Source: Oscillibacter ruminantium GH1 (GTDB lineage: Bacteria; Bacillota; Clostridia; Oscillospirales; Oscillospiraceae). From it: a stretch of DNA of 64,000 nt. This document shows, one piece after another, positions 50,476 to 60,100 of this stretch. Location: assembly GCF_000307265.1 (NCBI RefSeq), contig NZ_DF158897.1, positions 500,729 through 564,728 on the forward strand, written 5' to 3'. Position numbers and translations under genes: made by a program. The notes under the pieces were generated by a model that ran no database searches, was not told the origin of the DNA, and was given only the letters and a program-made list of their open reading frames with translations. Every line of letters starts with the position of its first letter. Within the stretch, counting starts at the first letter, position 1.

Positions 50476-50931
50476 ATGGGGATTTCCGATTTGATCGCCA
50501 GCTTCCTGCAAGAGAGCTTGGACGAGTCCGACGGAGGCGTGCTGGAGGTTCAGCGGAGCGATCTGGCCCAGCGGTTCAACTGCGTGCCCAGTCAGATCAA
50601 CTATGTGATGAATACCCGTTTTTCCCCCGAGCACGGCTACATTGTGGAGAGCCGCCGGGGCGGCAACGGATACATCCGGATTACCCGGGTGCGGATGGAC
50701 CGTCAAACGCTTTTGATGCACGTCATCAATTCCGTGGGCGGTGGGCTGGACCTTCCGTCCGCCAGAGCCATCCTGAGCAATCTGGTGTCCTCTGGGGCAC
50801 TGGATGAGAGCGTGGGCGAGACGATGCTGATCTGCATGGGAGACAGGGCGCTGGGAACCGTGCCGCGAGACGCGCGGGACGCCGTCCGGGCCGAGCTGAT
50901 GAAGCAGGTCCTGATCCACCAGATGGGGTAA
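50476..50931 (+). CDS. ctsR: Heat-shock repressor CtsR
   Basis: This 151-residue repressor has an N-terminal winged helix (SDLIASFLQESLDES, VQRSDLAQRFNCVPSQINYV and the heat-sensing glycine wing ESRRGGNGYIRI near residue 60) and a C-terminal helical domain. It binds tandem AGTCAAA-type boxes and represses clp genes. The boxes are present just upstream. GAAAGGGG precedes the ATG. It is the first gene of ctsR-mcsA-clpC. Confidence 0.96.
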   Translation: MGISDLIASFLQESLDESDGGVLEVQRSDLAQRFNCVPSQINYVMNTRFSPEHGYIVESRRGGNGYIRITRVRMDRQTLLMHVINSVGGGLDLPSARAILSNLVSSGALDESVGETMLICMGDRALGTVPRDARDAVRAELMKQVLIHQMG

Positions 50932-51005
50932 GTTTCCCGGCGCGCGAGGCAGCGCGTATACCAATTGTTTTTAATATTTATATTGTCTTTAAGGAGGAAC
51001 CGATC

Positions 51006-51506
51006 ATGAAATGTGAGAATTGTGGAAAGAATGAAGTAAACTTCGTTTATCAGAGCAACATCAACGGACACGTTGAGGAAAAGCACCTTTGCAGCGCCTG
51101 CGCTGAAAAGCTGGGGTATATGCAGGCCGTGGCGGCGCAGAGCCGCAAAATGATGCGCGGATTTTTCGGCAGCGGATTGCTGGATGATTTTTTCAGCCCC
51201 CGGTCTGCCCTTTTGGGCGGGTCCTTCTTTGGGGAGAACCTGTTCGACGATTTCTTCCAGCAGATGCCCGCACTGGGCACCGCCGTGGAAGAAGTGCAGG
51301 AGCCTCAGGAAAAGCCGCTGGTGGAGGAGAAGGAGCGCAGCCGCTTTGCCAGAATGCGCCAGCTGAATGCCCTGCGTTTGGAGCAGAAAGCCGCCGTGCT
51401 GCGGGAGGACTTTGAAAAAGCGGCCCAGATCCGGGATCAGATCCGGGAGATGGAGCAGCAAAAGAAACCCGAGGTTAAGGAACAGGAGCATCCTCAGACA
51501 GAGTAA
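51006..51506 (+). CDS. mcsA: McsA-like protein with one zinc finger and UVR motif
   Basis: This 166-residue protein has one Cys4 zinc site (CENCGKN and LCSACAEK, residues 3-32) and a C-terminal UVR motif (about 118-152, ARMRQLNALRLEQKAAVLR, EDFEKAAQIRDQIREME). Bacillus McsA has two Cys4 sites, activates the McsB arginine kinase and adapts ClpC. Here only one site is visible and no mcsB follows; clpC starts 36 bases later. The middle region is Phe/Gly/Asp-rich with likely low order. AAGGAGG precedes the ATG. Confidence 0.88.
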   Translation: MKCENCGKNEVNFVYQSNINGHVEEKHLCSACAEKLGYMQAVAAQSRKMMRGFFGSGLLDDFFSPRSALLGGSFFGENLFDDFFQQMPALGTAVEEVQEPQEKPLVEEKERSRFARMRQLNALRLEQKAAVLREDFEKAAQIRDQIREMEQQKKPEVKEQEHPQTE

Positions 51507-51541
51507 ACCAACGATGCCCCCTTTTGAAAGGAGCGAGAGTT

Positions 51542-53992
51542 ATGAATGAAGCAAAGTTCAGCCCCAGAGCCGAAGAGGCTCTGCGGCTGGGACAGGAGTC
51601 GGCAGGGGAGCTGGGCCACGGATACGTGGGAACCGAGCACCTTTTGCTGGGCTTAATCAGAGAGCCGGACGGCGCGGCCCACGGCGTTTTGGAAACCGCC
51701 GGACTGACGGACGGCATGATCGTTGAGATCATCAAAAAGAGCGTGGGGGCGGGCCTTCCCGGCGGCAATCCCGCGCAGGGCCTGACTCCCCGGGCCAAGC
51801 GGGTGGTGGAGCTGGCCGTGGAGGATGCGTCCAGAGGCGGATACAGCTTCGTAGGCACTGCCCACCTGCTGGCGGGCCTTCTGCGGGAGGGCAACAACAT
51901 GGCCGTCCGCATTCTGCGCACCGCCGGCGTGGATGCAAAGCAGCTTTACACAGCCCTGATGCAGAAGCTGAACGAGACGCCCCGGGCGGAGAATCCGGGT
52001 GTTTCCCGCCCTGCCAACGCCAGTCGGGACGACAGTCGGGACAAGACCCTGCGGGAGTTTACCCGGGATCTGACTGCCGATGCCCGCGCGGGCAAGCTGG
52101 ACCCGGTGATCGGCCGGGATACAGAAATTCAGCGGGTAATCCAGATTCTCTCCCGCCGGACGAAAAACAACCCCGTCCTGATTGGCGAGCCCGGTGTGGG
52201 AAAGACCGCCATCGCGGAGGGGCTGGCCAGAAAAATTGCCATGGGTGATGTGCCCGACGAACTGCTGGACAAGCGCATCCTCTCCATGGACCTCTCCGGC
52301 ATGGTGGCCGGAACCAAGTACCGGGGCGAATTTGAGGAGCGCATCAAAAAGGCGCTGGACGAGGTGAAGCGGGACGGCGATGTGATTTTGTTCATCGATG
52401 AGCTGCACACCATCGTGGGCGCGGGCAGCGCTGAGGGAGCCGTGGACGCCGCCAATATCATCAAGCCGGCTTTGGGCCGGGGCGAGATTCGGTGCCTTGG
52501 CGCCACCACGCTGAACGAATATCGGCAGTATATTGAAAAAGACGCGGCTCTTGAGCGCCGTTTCCAGCCCGTCCAAGTGGGCGAGCCAAGCCAGAAGGCG
52601 GCGCTGGAGATTTTAAAGGGCCTGCGCAGACGTTATGAGCAGCACCATAAGCTCCGTATTACCGACGAGGCATTGTCTGCCGCGGTGGAACTGTCCTCCC
52701 GGTATATCAACGACCGCTTTCTGCCCGACAAGGCAATCGATCTGATGGACGAGGCATCTTCCCGGGTTCGTATGGAAGAGGAAGAGCCGTCTCCGGAGCT
52801 GAAAAGTCTGGAGGAAAAAATCGCAGCGCTGCAAAAAGACAAGAACGCGGCCGTGGCGGCGCAGGACTATGAAAAGGCCGCGCAGCTGCGCGACATTGAA
52901 AAGAACTATCAAGAGCAGGTGGAGCAGGAGCGGGACAAGCGCCGCAAGCACAACTCCACGCACCGCCCTGTCACAGAGGAGGACATTGCCGCCGTGGTGG
53001 CGGACTGGACGGGCGTTCCCGTCACCCGACTCACTGAGGACGAGGGGAAGCGTCTGCTGCACATGGAGGACCAGCTCCATGACCGGGTGGTTGGCCAAAA
53101 CGAGGCTGTTGCGGCGGTGGCAAAAGCTATCCGCCGGGGACGGGTGGGTCTGAAAGACCCCAAGCGGCCCATCGGTTCGTTCCTGTTTCTGGGGCCCACG
53201 GGCGTGGGCAAGACCGAACTTTGCAAGGCGCTGGCGCAGTCCATGTTCGGCGACGAAAGCGCCATGATCCGCATCGATATGTCCGAGTATATGGAGCGGC
53301 ACACCGTTTCCCGGCTGATCGGCTCTCCGCCCGGCTATGTGGGCCATGAAGAGGGCGGACAGCTGACGGAAAAAGTCCGCCGCAAGCCTTATTCCGTGGT
53401 GCTGTTCGACGAGATCGAAAAGGCCAACGAGGATGTGTGGAACGTCCTGCTGCAAATCTTGGAGGATGGGCGCATCACGGACTCTCAGGGCCGCACGGTG
53501 GACTTTAAGAACACCGTGATCGTCATGACGAGTAACGTGGGCGCAAGCAGCATCACCTCCGCCGGAAGCCGTCTGGGCTTTGACAGCGGCGCGGTGGTGA
53601 CGGATGAGACGGGCGCCTATGAGAAGGGCAAGGAGCTGGTGATGGATGAGCTGCGCCGCACCTTCCGTCCCGAGTTCTTGAACCGGATCGACGATATTAT
53701 TGTGTTCCATCGCCTGACGCAGGACGACATCACGGAGATCGCCCGCCGGATGCTGAAGGCCACTGAAAAGCGCATGGCCGCTATGGGTGTGACCTTGGAG
53801 GCGGACGACGCGGCGGTTGCGGAGCTGGCAAGGGAGGGCTTTGACCCCAAATACGGTGCGCGCCCCCTGCGCCGGGCCATTCAGAGCAAGGTGGAGGACG
53901 CTGTGGCAGAGCAGATGCTCAGCGGCGGACTGAAGTCCGGCGACACGGCCCATCTCACCTTTGCCGATGAAAAACTCTGCGTGAGCAAATAA
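51542..53992 (+). CDS. clpC: ATP-dependent protease ATPase subunit ClpC
   Basis: This 816-residue AAA+ unfoldase feeds ClpP. The N domain is at 1-150 ([31 protein letters not shown]). AAA-1 has [13 protein letters not shown] near residue 215 and the UVR middle domain [15 protein letters not shown] near 440. AAA-2 has [14 protein letters not shown] near 551 and [21 protein letters not shown]. Length agrees with ClpC. GAAAGGAG precedes the ATG at 51542. ClpC forms the operon with ctsR and mcsA; ClpP is not in the window. Confidence 0.96.
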   Translation: MNEAKFSPRAEEALRLGQESAGELGHGYVGTEHLLLGLIREPDGAAHGVLETAGLTDGMIVEIIKKSVGAGLPGGNPAQGLTPRAKRVVELAVEDASRGGYSFVGTAHLLAGLLREGNNMAVRILRTAGVDAKQLYTALMQKLNETPRAENPGVSRPANASRDDSRDKTLREFTRDLTADARAGKLDPVIGRDTEIQRVIQILSRRTKNNPVLIGEPGVGKTAIAEGLARKIAMGDVPDELLDKRILSMDLSGMVAGTKYRGEFEERIKKALDEVKRDGDVILFIDELHTIVGAGSAEGAVDAANIIKPALGRGEIRCLGATTLNEYRQYIEKDAALERRFQPVQVGEPSQKAALEILKGLRRRYEQHHKLRITDEALSAAVELSSRYINDRFLPDKAIDLMDEASSRVRMEEEEPSPELKSLEEKIAALQKDKNAAVAAQDYEKAAQLRDIEKNYQEQVEQERDKRRKHNSTHRPVTEEDIAAVVADWTGVPVTRLTEDEGKRLLHMEDQLHDRVVGQNEAVAAVAKAIRRGRVGLKDPKRPIGSFLFLGPTGVGKTELCKALAQSMFGDESAMIRIDMSEYMERHTVSRLIGSPPGYVGHEEGGQLTEKVRRKPYSVVLFDEIEKANEDVWNVLLQILEDGRITDSQGRTVDFKNTVIVMTSNVGASSITSAGSRLGFDSGAVVTDETGAYEKGKELVMDELRRTFRPEFLNRIDDIIVFHRLTQDDITEIARRMLKATEKRMAAMGVTLEADDAAVAELAREGFDPKYGARPLRRAIQSKVEDAVAEQMLSGGLKSGDTAHLTFADEKLCVSK

Positions 53993-53993
53993 C

Positions 53994-54034
53994 AAAAACC
54001 GCCCACAGTCCGATCAGGACGGTGGGCGGTTTTC
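53994..54034 (+). terminator. Terminator after clpC
   Basis: AACCGCCCAC/GTGGGCGGTT with a partly paired 15-base loop, then TTTCTT. Confidence 0.85.
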
Positions 54035-54105
54035 TTCTGGCTCTGCGCAGCGGAGCGGTCGATAAGCGAAATGCCCTGCCGCTTTTCTGCGCAGCAGGGC
54101 AGAAA

Positions 54106-54134
54106 AAAGCCTCCGAAATCATTCCGGAGGCTTT
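54106..54134. terminator. Terminator facing the 641-residue membrane protein gene
   Basis: AAAGCCTCCG/CGGAGGCTTT (54106-54134) with T-tracts both ways. A further GC hairpin at 54074-54099 lies between it and the clpC terminator. Confidence 0.8.
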
Positions 54135-54158
54135 CTCTGTTCGTAATTGAAGAACGTT

Positions 54159-56084
54159 TTATCCCTGCACGGGCTGTTGCTCAGTCGCGCCCACAAGAGG
54201 TTCCTGCGTAATCCCGTCTGCCGACTGGGCGCCGCCGCCCTGTGCGGCGGGGGTTTCCGCTTCTGCGGCAGGGGCCGTCTCCGGCAAAACAGTTTCCGCG
54301 GTTTTGCCCTCTGCGGTCACCTTGCCGCCGGCGAGAATACTGCCCTCGCTCCCAGTGGTGTAGGTGATGGTGATCCGGTCGCCCACGTTTAGGATGACCG
54401 CCAGCGGATTTTCGGCGGCACTGACGGCGTAGAAGGTGTCCGCGCCCTCCAGCCGCAGGAAGTAGTAGCTGTTGCCATCCATCACCGCCGTGCGGATTTC
54501 CGCGATAGCGCCTGTGGTTTCCTCCTGATCAGAGGGGACCACGTCCGTCTCGTTCTCCTTAATCAGGCCGCTGTCCGCCAGTGCGGTGCGGTAGTTCACC
54601 TCGCACTCCGCCAGCGTGGACCCGGTGGCCACGATTTGGTACTGCTGGACATTGACCATGGCATACATTTTCACCAGACCGTCCGCGCCCTTTAGAGACA
54701 TGAAGTACGTGGGCTGGTCGGCGATGTTCAAAAGCAGGGGGAAGGTGGCCATATAGTTCATCTGCTGAACCTTACTCTGGGCAGAACCACGGGCGGAGTT
54801 TTCCGTGGCGCCGGCCACAGAGTAGAAATGAGTCTCCTTGGTCCGCTGATTGCTCAGAAGGAATCCGATATTGGACTCGTCGGAGGTGACGGAAGTGACG
54901 CCGGTGTACATATACACGTCGTCACCGATGGCAATATAGTTATAGCCGTCGGTGGACTTTGTCACATCCCGCTGACCGAAAATGGAATTGAGGAAGCCGT
55001 TGTGATAGCTGCCGTAAAAATCATACTGCTGCATGATGAGGTCGCTGTTGTACACCCGGTCCACCCAAGCGGGAACCTCTTCATAGTATTCGCTTTCTCC
55101 GGTGATGGCGTTTACCAGTACCGCGCCCTTGATATCCGTTCCGCCGAAAAGACCGATGGTCTTCACGATACGGGAACAGACCCAATAGGGCGTACCCTCT
55201 TCATCAATCTCAAACACCGGCGTGTCAAACATCATGGTGGGATAGCCGAACCGAAGGTGACGATAGAGATTGCGGTTGAAGTGTTCCGCTACGGTATACT
55301 TCATGCCCTCTTTCAGCCGGACGACCTCGGCCTCCTGCGTCACCATGTCGATGATGAGGTAAGCGGGAAGACCGTTGGCCCGGTTGGTAAACCACTTGAT
55401 GATATCGCCATAGGCCAGAGAGGTGACCCGCACGGGCCGGCCCTGATAATTGATCTGGGTGTAGGTATCCAGAATCTCAAACTGGGACACCATGTCCGCC
55501 AGCTCGCCCAGCTTCCGGTTGCCCAGCAGCACGGCGGAGTCCGCATCCAGCATGGGAATCTGGTCGTAGGAGATCTCGTCCACCTCTTGGGTAAAGTTTC
55601 CGGTTTGAATGGGCAGCAGCTCGCTGTATGCCTTTGCCCGAATGACCACCCAGCCGGTAAGGGACCCTACCGCCGTTACAATAATCATGGCAATGACAAG
55701 AGACAGGGGAATGGTGCACTGCTTTTTCACAAAGTGGAAATACCCCTTTGCTCCGTCCCCCTGAAAGCCGGAGGTGATGATCGCACAGACACAGTAGACC
55801 GCGCACAGCAGGAACAGGAAAATATAGACGTCCTGACTCTGAAAGTTCAGCGCGGGCAGCTCCACATAGAAGTAAATCGCGCCGAAGACCAGCGTCACCA
55901 GCAAATTGATCAGCACCCGGGTAAACCCGTTGCCGATGGCTTTGCGGGGCTTGCGCTCCTTGTGGGGCCGCGGGGGATTAGGCGGGGTCGGAGGTGTCGC
56001 CCCGTTCCCGCCGCCGCCGAAACCGCCGGTTCCGTTGGTGGGATCAAAATTGCTGCCTGGGGTAAAATTAATGTGAAAAGGCAT
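54159..56084 (-). CDS. Large membrane protein of unknown function
   Basis: This 641-residue protein starts with a Gly/Pro/Asn-rich region (about residues 1-50), then three membrane segments (about 55-80, 88-108 and 125-150), and a mostly beta-rich outer domain of about 410 residues. The acidic, Ala-rich tail (about 575-641) is probably disordered. Recurrent strands such as GDDVYMYTGVTSV and YFMSLKGADGLVKMYAMVNV are seen but I recognise no family and would not guess a role. GGAGG lies eleven bases before the ATG. It stands alone with a promoter and terminators. Confidence 0.75.
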   Translation of the reverse strand: MPFHINFTPGSNFDPTNGTGGFGGGGNGATPPTPPNPPRPHKERKPRKAIGNGFTRVLINLLVTLVFGAIYFYVELPALNFQSQDVYIFLFLLCAVYCVCAIITSGFQGDGAKGYFHFVKKQCTIPLSLVIAMIIVTAVGSLTGWVVIRAKAYSELLPIQTGNFTQEVDEISYDQIPMLDADSAVLLGNRKLGELADMVSQFEILDTYTQINYQGRPVRVTSLAYGDIIKWFTNRANGLPAYLIIDMVTQEAEVVRLKEGMKYTVAEHFNRNLYRHLRFGYPTMMFDTPVFEIDEEGTPYWVCSRIVKTIGLFGGTDIKGAVLVNAITGESEYYEEVPAWVDRVYNSDLIMQQYDFYGSYHNGFLNSIFGQRDVTKSTDGYNYIAIGDDVYMYTGVTSVTSDESNIGFLLSNQRTKETHFYSVAGATENSARGSAQSKVQQMNYMATFPLLLNIADQPTYFMSLKGADGLVKMYAMVNVQQYQIVATGSTLAECEVNYRTALADSGLIKENETDVVPSDQEETTGAIAEIRTAVMDGNSYYFLRLEGADTFYAVSAAENPLAVILNVGDRITITYTTGSEGSILAGGKVTAEGKTAETVLPETAPAAEAETPAAQGGGAQSADGITQEPLVGATEQQPVQG

Positions 56085-56139
56085 TGCCGCAGAGTCCTCC
56101 TTTAAAGTTGTGCACTAAATTCGTGAACATTTTGTATGT

Positions 56140-56168
56140 ATTGTATGCTAAATATATGAACAAATCAA
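56140..56168 (-). promoter_or_regulatory. Promoter of the 641-residue membrane protein gene
   Basis: Minus-strand TTGATT (56163-56168), a 17-base spacer and TACAAT (56140-56145). Confidence 0.55.
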
Positions 56169-56382
56169 CCATTTCCATTTTCCGTCGCGTCAGAAGGCCG
56201 GACGGACGTAGGGCTACTGCCTGTGCCGAAGCGGACAAGGAGAAAAAACACCGTCATCTGGTAGTGGGTGAACTGGAGCGAAATTTTGCTTAAAAGCCAA
56301 GCTTTCTATAAAATTGTACGATTTATACAAAATATTCTGTGGAAATTTTGAACCTCTCCTACTTTTGCACTTTATTTGTGTC

Positions 56383-56411
56383 TTGTCTTTCTTGCAAAAT
56401 CCTTATATAAT
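56383..56411 (+). promoter_or_regulatory. ppdK promoter
   Basis: TTGTCT (56383-56388), a 17-base spacer and TATAAT (56406-56411), about 78 bases before the start. Confidence 0.7.
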
Positions 56412-56488
56412 GGTTGTGTTCAATCATTTAGGCAATCGTTTACTGAACTTCCCTGCCTTAGGGCAATTATAAAACGGAGGAGAAACAC

Positions 56489-59125
56489 ATGGCAAAAAAA
56501 TATGTCTATAAGTTTTCCGAGGGCAATAAGGACATGCGCGAACTGCTGGGCGGCAAGGGTGCAAACCTGGCCGAAATGACTCTGGCAGGCATGCCGGTTC
56601 CTCAGGGCTTCACCATCACCACCGAGGCCTGCACCCAGTATTATACCGATGGCAAGCAGATCAATGCCGACATTCAGGCGGAGATCGCTCAGTGCATGAC
56701 TTGGCTGGAAGGCGAGAACGGCAAGAAGTTCGGCGATTCTAGCGACCCCCTGCTGGTTTCCGTCCGTTCCGGCGCACGGGCCTCCATGCCCGGCATGATG
56801 GATACCATCCTGAACCTGGGCCTGAACGATGTGGCTGTGGAGGGCTTTGCCGCCAAGACCGGTAACCCCCGCTTTGCTTACGATTCCTATCGCCGGTTCA
56901 TCCAGATGTTCTCCGACGTGGTCATGGAGCTGAGCAAGAAGCGCTTCGAGGAGATTATCGACGAGGTCAAGGCCAAGAAGGGCGTGACGCAGGACCTCGA
57001 TCTGGATGCGGACGACATGAAGCAGCTGTCCATCCGGTTCAAGGAGTTCTATAAGAAGGAAAAGGGCGAGGACTTCCCGCAGGATCCCAAGGTCCAGCTG
57101 ATGGAGGCCGTAAAAGCCGTGTTCCGTTCTTGGGACAATCCCCGCGCCAACGTCTATCGCCGCATGAACGAGATTCCCTATGACTGGGGCACCGCCGTGA
57201 ACGTTCAGTCCATGGTCTTCGGCAACACCGGCAATAACTCCGGCACCGGTGTGGCGTTTACCCGCAATCCCGCCACCGGCGAAAAGGCTCTGTTCGGCGA
57301 ATACCTCATCAACGCACAGGGCGAAGACGTGGTCGCCGGCGTTCGGACTCCCTCTCCCATCAGCAAGCTGAAGGAAGAGATGCCCGAGGTCTACACCCAG
57401 TTTGCTGAGATTGCGAACCGGCTGGAAGCCCACTACAAGGACATGCAGGACATGGAGTTTACCATTCAGGATCGCAAGCTCTATATGCTCCAGACCCGCA
57501 ACGGCAAGCGCACCGCCGCCGCCGCGCTGAAGGTGGCTGTGGATCTGGTGGACGAGGGAATGATTTCCGAGAAGGAAGCCGTTCTGCGCGTGGAGCCTAA
57601 GCAGCTGGATGCACTGCTGCATCCCCAGTTTGACGCGGCGGCTCTGAAGAAGGCCGAAGTCATTGGCAAGGGCCTGGCCGCCTCTCCCGGCGCCGCCTGC
57701 GGCCGTGTGGTCTTCTCCGCTGAGGAAGCCAAGGAGTGGCACGAGCGCGGCGAGAAGGTTATTCTGGTCCGTTTGGAGACTTCTCCCGAGGATATCGAGG
57801 GCATGCAGGTTGCGCAGGGCATTCTGACCGTTCGCGGCGGCATGACCTCTCACGCTGCCGTGGTGGCCCGCGGCATGGGCACCTGCTGCGTTTCCGGCTG
57901 CGGCGAGATCGTGGTGAACTACGAGAAGAAGCAGTTTGAGCTGGCCGGCAAGACCTATCGTGAAGGCGACTGGATTTCTCTGGACGGCTCCACCGGCAAT
58001 ATCTACGGCGAGGCTGTGGGCACGGTTCCCGCAGACGTTGGTTCCGGCTACTTTGGCCGTCTGATGGGCTGGGCCGACCAGTACCGTCAGCTGGAGGTCT
58101 ACACCAACGCCGACACCCCGAAGGATGCCGCTCAGGCCCGCAAGTTTGGCGCGGAGGGCATTGGCCTTTGCCGCACCGAGCACATGTTCTTTGAGGGCGA
58201 GCGCATTAAGGCCATGCGCGAGATGATCGTGGCTGAGAGCGAGTCCGAGCGCCGCAAGGCGCTGGCAAAGCTCCTGCCTTATCAGCAGGGCGACTTTGAG
58301 GGCATTTATGAGGCCATGGAGGGCTGCCCCGTGGTCATCCGCTTCCTCGATCCCCCTCTGCATGAGTTCCTGCCCACCAAGGAGGCCGACATTCAGGAGA
58401 TCGCCGGCGAGTTGAACATCACCGTCGAGAAGCTGAAGAATGTCATCGCAAGCCTGCATGAGTTCAACCCCATGATGGGCCACCGTGGCTGCCGTCTGGC
58501 GGTCAGCTATCCCGAGATCGCCGAGATGCAGACCACCGCTGTGATCAACGCTGCTATCGCCGTCACCAAGAAGGGCGTTTACAAGATCAGCCCCAACATC
58601 ATGATCCCCCTCACCGGCGAGGTGAAGGAGCTGAAGTACGTCCGCGATATCGTGACCTCCACCGCTGATAAGATCATCAAGGATGCCGGAATCGACATGA
58701 CGTACGAAGTGGGCACCATGATCGAAATTCCCCGCGCTGCGCTTACCGCCGACGAGATTGCCAAGGAGGCTGACTTCTTCTCCTTCGGCACCAACGACCT
58801 GACTCAGATGACCTTCGGCTTCAGCCGCGACGACGCGGGCAAGTTCCTCAACTCTTATTATGAGAAGAAGATCTATGAGTCCGATCCGTTTGCGCATCTG
58901 GATCAGACCGGCGTGGGCAAGCTGGTGGAGATGGCTGTGACTCTGGGCCGCAAGACTCGTCCCAACATCCATCTAGGCATCTGCGGCGAGCACGGCGGCG
59001 ACCCCACCTCTGTGGAGTTCTGCCACGGTGTGGGTCTGGACTATGTTTCCTGCTCTCCCTTCCGTGTGCCCATCGCGCGCCTTGCCGCCGCTCAGGCTGC
59101 TATCAAGGCTCCCCGTGCGAAGTAA
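56489..59125 (+). CDS. ppdK: Pyruvate, phosphate dikinase
   Basis: This 878-residue enzyme interconverts pyruvate + ATP + Pi and PEP + AMP + PPi, which replaces or supports pyruvate kinase in many anaerobes. The N-terminal ATP-grasp domain starts KYVYKFSEGNKDMRELLGGK. The phosphohistidine is His455 in GGMTSHAAVVARGMG, the same number as in the Clostridium symbiosum enzyme. The C-terminal PEP-binding barrel has CGEHGGDPTSVEFCH. Codon use is strongly biased, suggesting high expression. GGAGG precedes the ATG and a promoter lies 80 bases before. Confidence 0.98.
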   Translation: MAKKYVYKFSEGNKDMRELLGGKGANLAEMTLAGMPVPQGFTITTEACTQYYTDGKQINADIQAEIAQCMTWLEGENGKKFGDSSDPLLVSVRSGARASMPGMMDTILNLGLNDVAVEGFAAKTGNPRFAYDSYRRFIQMFSDVVMELSKKRFEEIIDEVKAKKGVTQDLDLDADDMKQLSIRFKEFYKKEKGEDFPQDPKVQLMEAVKAVFRSWDNPRANVYRRMNEIPYDWGTAVNVQSMVFGNTGNNSGTGVAFTRNPATGEKALFGEYLINAQGEDVVAGVRTPSPISKLKEEMPEVYTQFAEIANRLEAHYKDMQDMEFTIQDRKLYMLQTRNGKRTAAAALKVAVDLVDEGMISEKEAVLRVEPKQLDALLHPQFDAAALKKAEVIGKGLAASPGAACGRVVFSAEEAKEWHERGEKVILVRLETSPEDIEGMQVAQGILTVRGGMTSHAAVVARGMGTCCVSGCGEIVVNYEKKQFELAGKTYREGDWISLDGSTGNIYGEAVGTVPADVGSGYFGRLMGWADQYRQLEVYTNADTPKDAAQARKFGAEGIGLCRTEHMFFEGERIKAMREMIVAESESERRKALAKLLPYQQGDFEGIYEAMEGCPVVIRFLDPPLHEFLPTKEADIQEIAGELNITVEKLKNVIASLHEFNPMMGHRGCRLAVSYPEIAEMQTTAVINAAIAVTKKGVYKISPNIMIPLTGEVKELKYVRDIVTSTADKIIKDAGIDMTYEVGTMIEIPRAALTADEIAKEADFFSFGTNDLTQMTFGFSRDDAGKFLNSYYEKKIYESDPFAHLDQTGVGKLVEMAVTLGRKTRPNIHLGICGEHGGDPTSVEFCHGVGLDYVSCSPFRVPIARLAAAQAAIKAPRAK

Positions 59126-59165
59126 TTGACCCAAGCACACTGAGTATTTAAGTATCTAAGCGTTT

Positions 59166-59202
59166 CAGGCGCACCGCTCATAGAGCGGTGCGCCTGTTTT
59201 TT
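59166..59202 (+). terminator. Terminator after ppdK
   Basis: CAGGCGCACCGCTC/GAGCGGTGCGCCTG with an ATA loop, then six T. Confidence 0.93.
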
Positions 59203-59286
59203 AGGAAGGGTTGGGTCTTGGACAAGGCGATGTGTCAACACTACCCCAAAACAGGGGAATGAGTTTATAAAAGAACACTCTATTAA

Positions 59287-59319
59287 AAAATCCGGCTGCA
59301 AATCCCGCAGCCGGATTTT
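59287..59319 (-). terminator. Terminator after YoaK-family gene
   Basis: AAAATCCGGCTGC/GCAGCCGGATTTT, a 13-bp stem with a seven-base loop; A/T tracts would also serve the plus strand. Confidence 0.85.
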
Positions 59320-59328
59320 ATTAATATT

Positions 59329-60003
59329 TTACGCGTCTTCGTCCAGCCGCATCATCAGCACGAACGCCGCGGCCTGAAATACCGCCGCCGCCAGAATGGC
59401 GCGCTGAGGAAAGTACCCGCACAGCACACCGCTCAACGCCGCCCCTGCAATAAAGAAGAGAATCACGCCGTAATAGCATCCGCTTTTTTCCGCCGCCTTC
59501 CGATCCCCGGTTGTGATTTGGCGGTAAAGAGCCTCTGTTCCGCTGCGCAGGTTTCCGGTACACATGGTGGAGGCAAAAGCGTTGCCCCGGACCTTGCGAA
59601 ACGTTTCCACCTGAAGGGCGCAGACAAATGCCACCAGCACGTTTACCACAGAATCCAGCTCCCCCAGCGGCACAAAAGAGGCGGCTGCCAAGATCACAAT
59701 CTCCATGCCCAAGGTAACATGACGCCAGTGGAGCCGCCCCGCCTTATCGCGGCGGCGGCTCTTGATCCACTCCGCTGCCAAAATGCCAAGGGCAAACGCC
59801 ACAATCGGCGCAAGGTAGCGCAGCGCCGTGCCCCATTCCTGACGGGCGAGGTGCACGCCCAGCAGCACAATGTTTCCTGTTTCCGCATTGGCAAACACCC
59901 CGCCGCGGCAAAGATAGGTGTAAGCGTCCAGAAACCCTCCGGCCAGCGCAAGCAGCGCCGCCACCAAGAAGCTCTCTGAACGCTGGAGCTTTTGTGCGTT
60001 CAA
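59329..60003 (-). CDS. YoaK/DUF1275-family membrane protein
   Basis: This 224-residue protein has six membrane segments and the DUF1275 pattern: LAGGFLDAYTYLCRGGVFANAETGN near the start, later LQVETFRKVRGNAFASTMCTGN. The GN motifs are the most conserved parts of the family. Function is unknown, although some members are stress-linked. The start is TTG at 60003 with GAGGAG eight bases before. It is a single gene with a terminator on its 3' side. Confidence 0.9.
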   Translation of the reverse strand: MNAQKLQRSESFLVAALLALAGGFLDAYTYLCRGGVFANAETGNIVLLGVHLARQEWGTALRYLAPIVAFALGILAAEWIKSRRRDKAGRLHWRHVTLGMEIVILAAASFVPLGELDSVVNVLVAFVCALQVETFRKVRGNAFASTMCTGNLRSGTEALYRQITTGDRKAAEKSGCYYGVILFFIAGAALSGVLCGYFPQRAILAAAVFQAAAFVLMMRLDEDA

Positions 60004-60050
60004 AATAAAATCTCCTCTGTTTTAAAATCACTCCGCGTATCCGCCCGAAA

Positions 60051-60079
60051 GTGCCGGCATCCAGAAAGGATGCCGGCAC
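60051..60079 (-). terminator. Terminator after AIM24-family gene
   Basis: GTGCCGGCATCC/GGATGCCGGCAC with a five-base loop, followed on the minus strand by TTTCGGG. The T-tract is short. Confidence 0.65.
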
Positions 60080-60100
60080 CGTAGACGGTACGTAATTTTC

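Larger units (their letters stand above)
56085..56488. other. Divergent intergenic region before ppdK
   Basis: About 400 AT-rich bases with promoters on both strands. A plus-strand frame at 56084-56293 has no ribosome binding site and an unlikely composition, so no gene is called. No riboswitch was recognised. Confidence 0.55.

Noticed and set aside
56084-56293. 69-codon plus-strand frame in the ppdK upstream region
   Set aside because: No ribosome binding site, odd composition, and it overlaps the opposite-strand promoter.
56420-58972. Minus-strand open frame of about 850 codons opposite ppdK
   Set aside because: ppdK is unmistakable, with His455 in place; the antisense product has no domain and crosses the ppdK promoter region.
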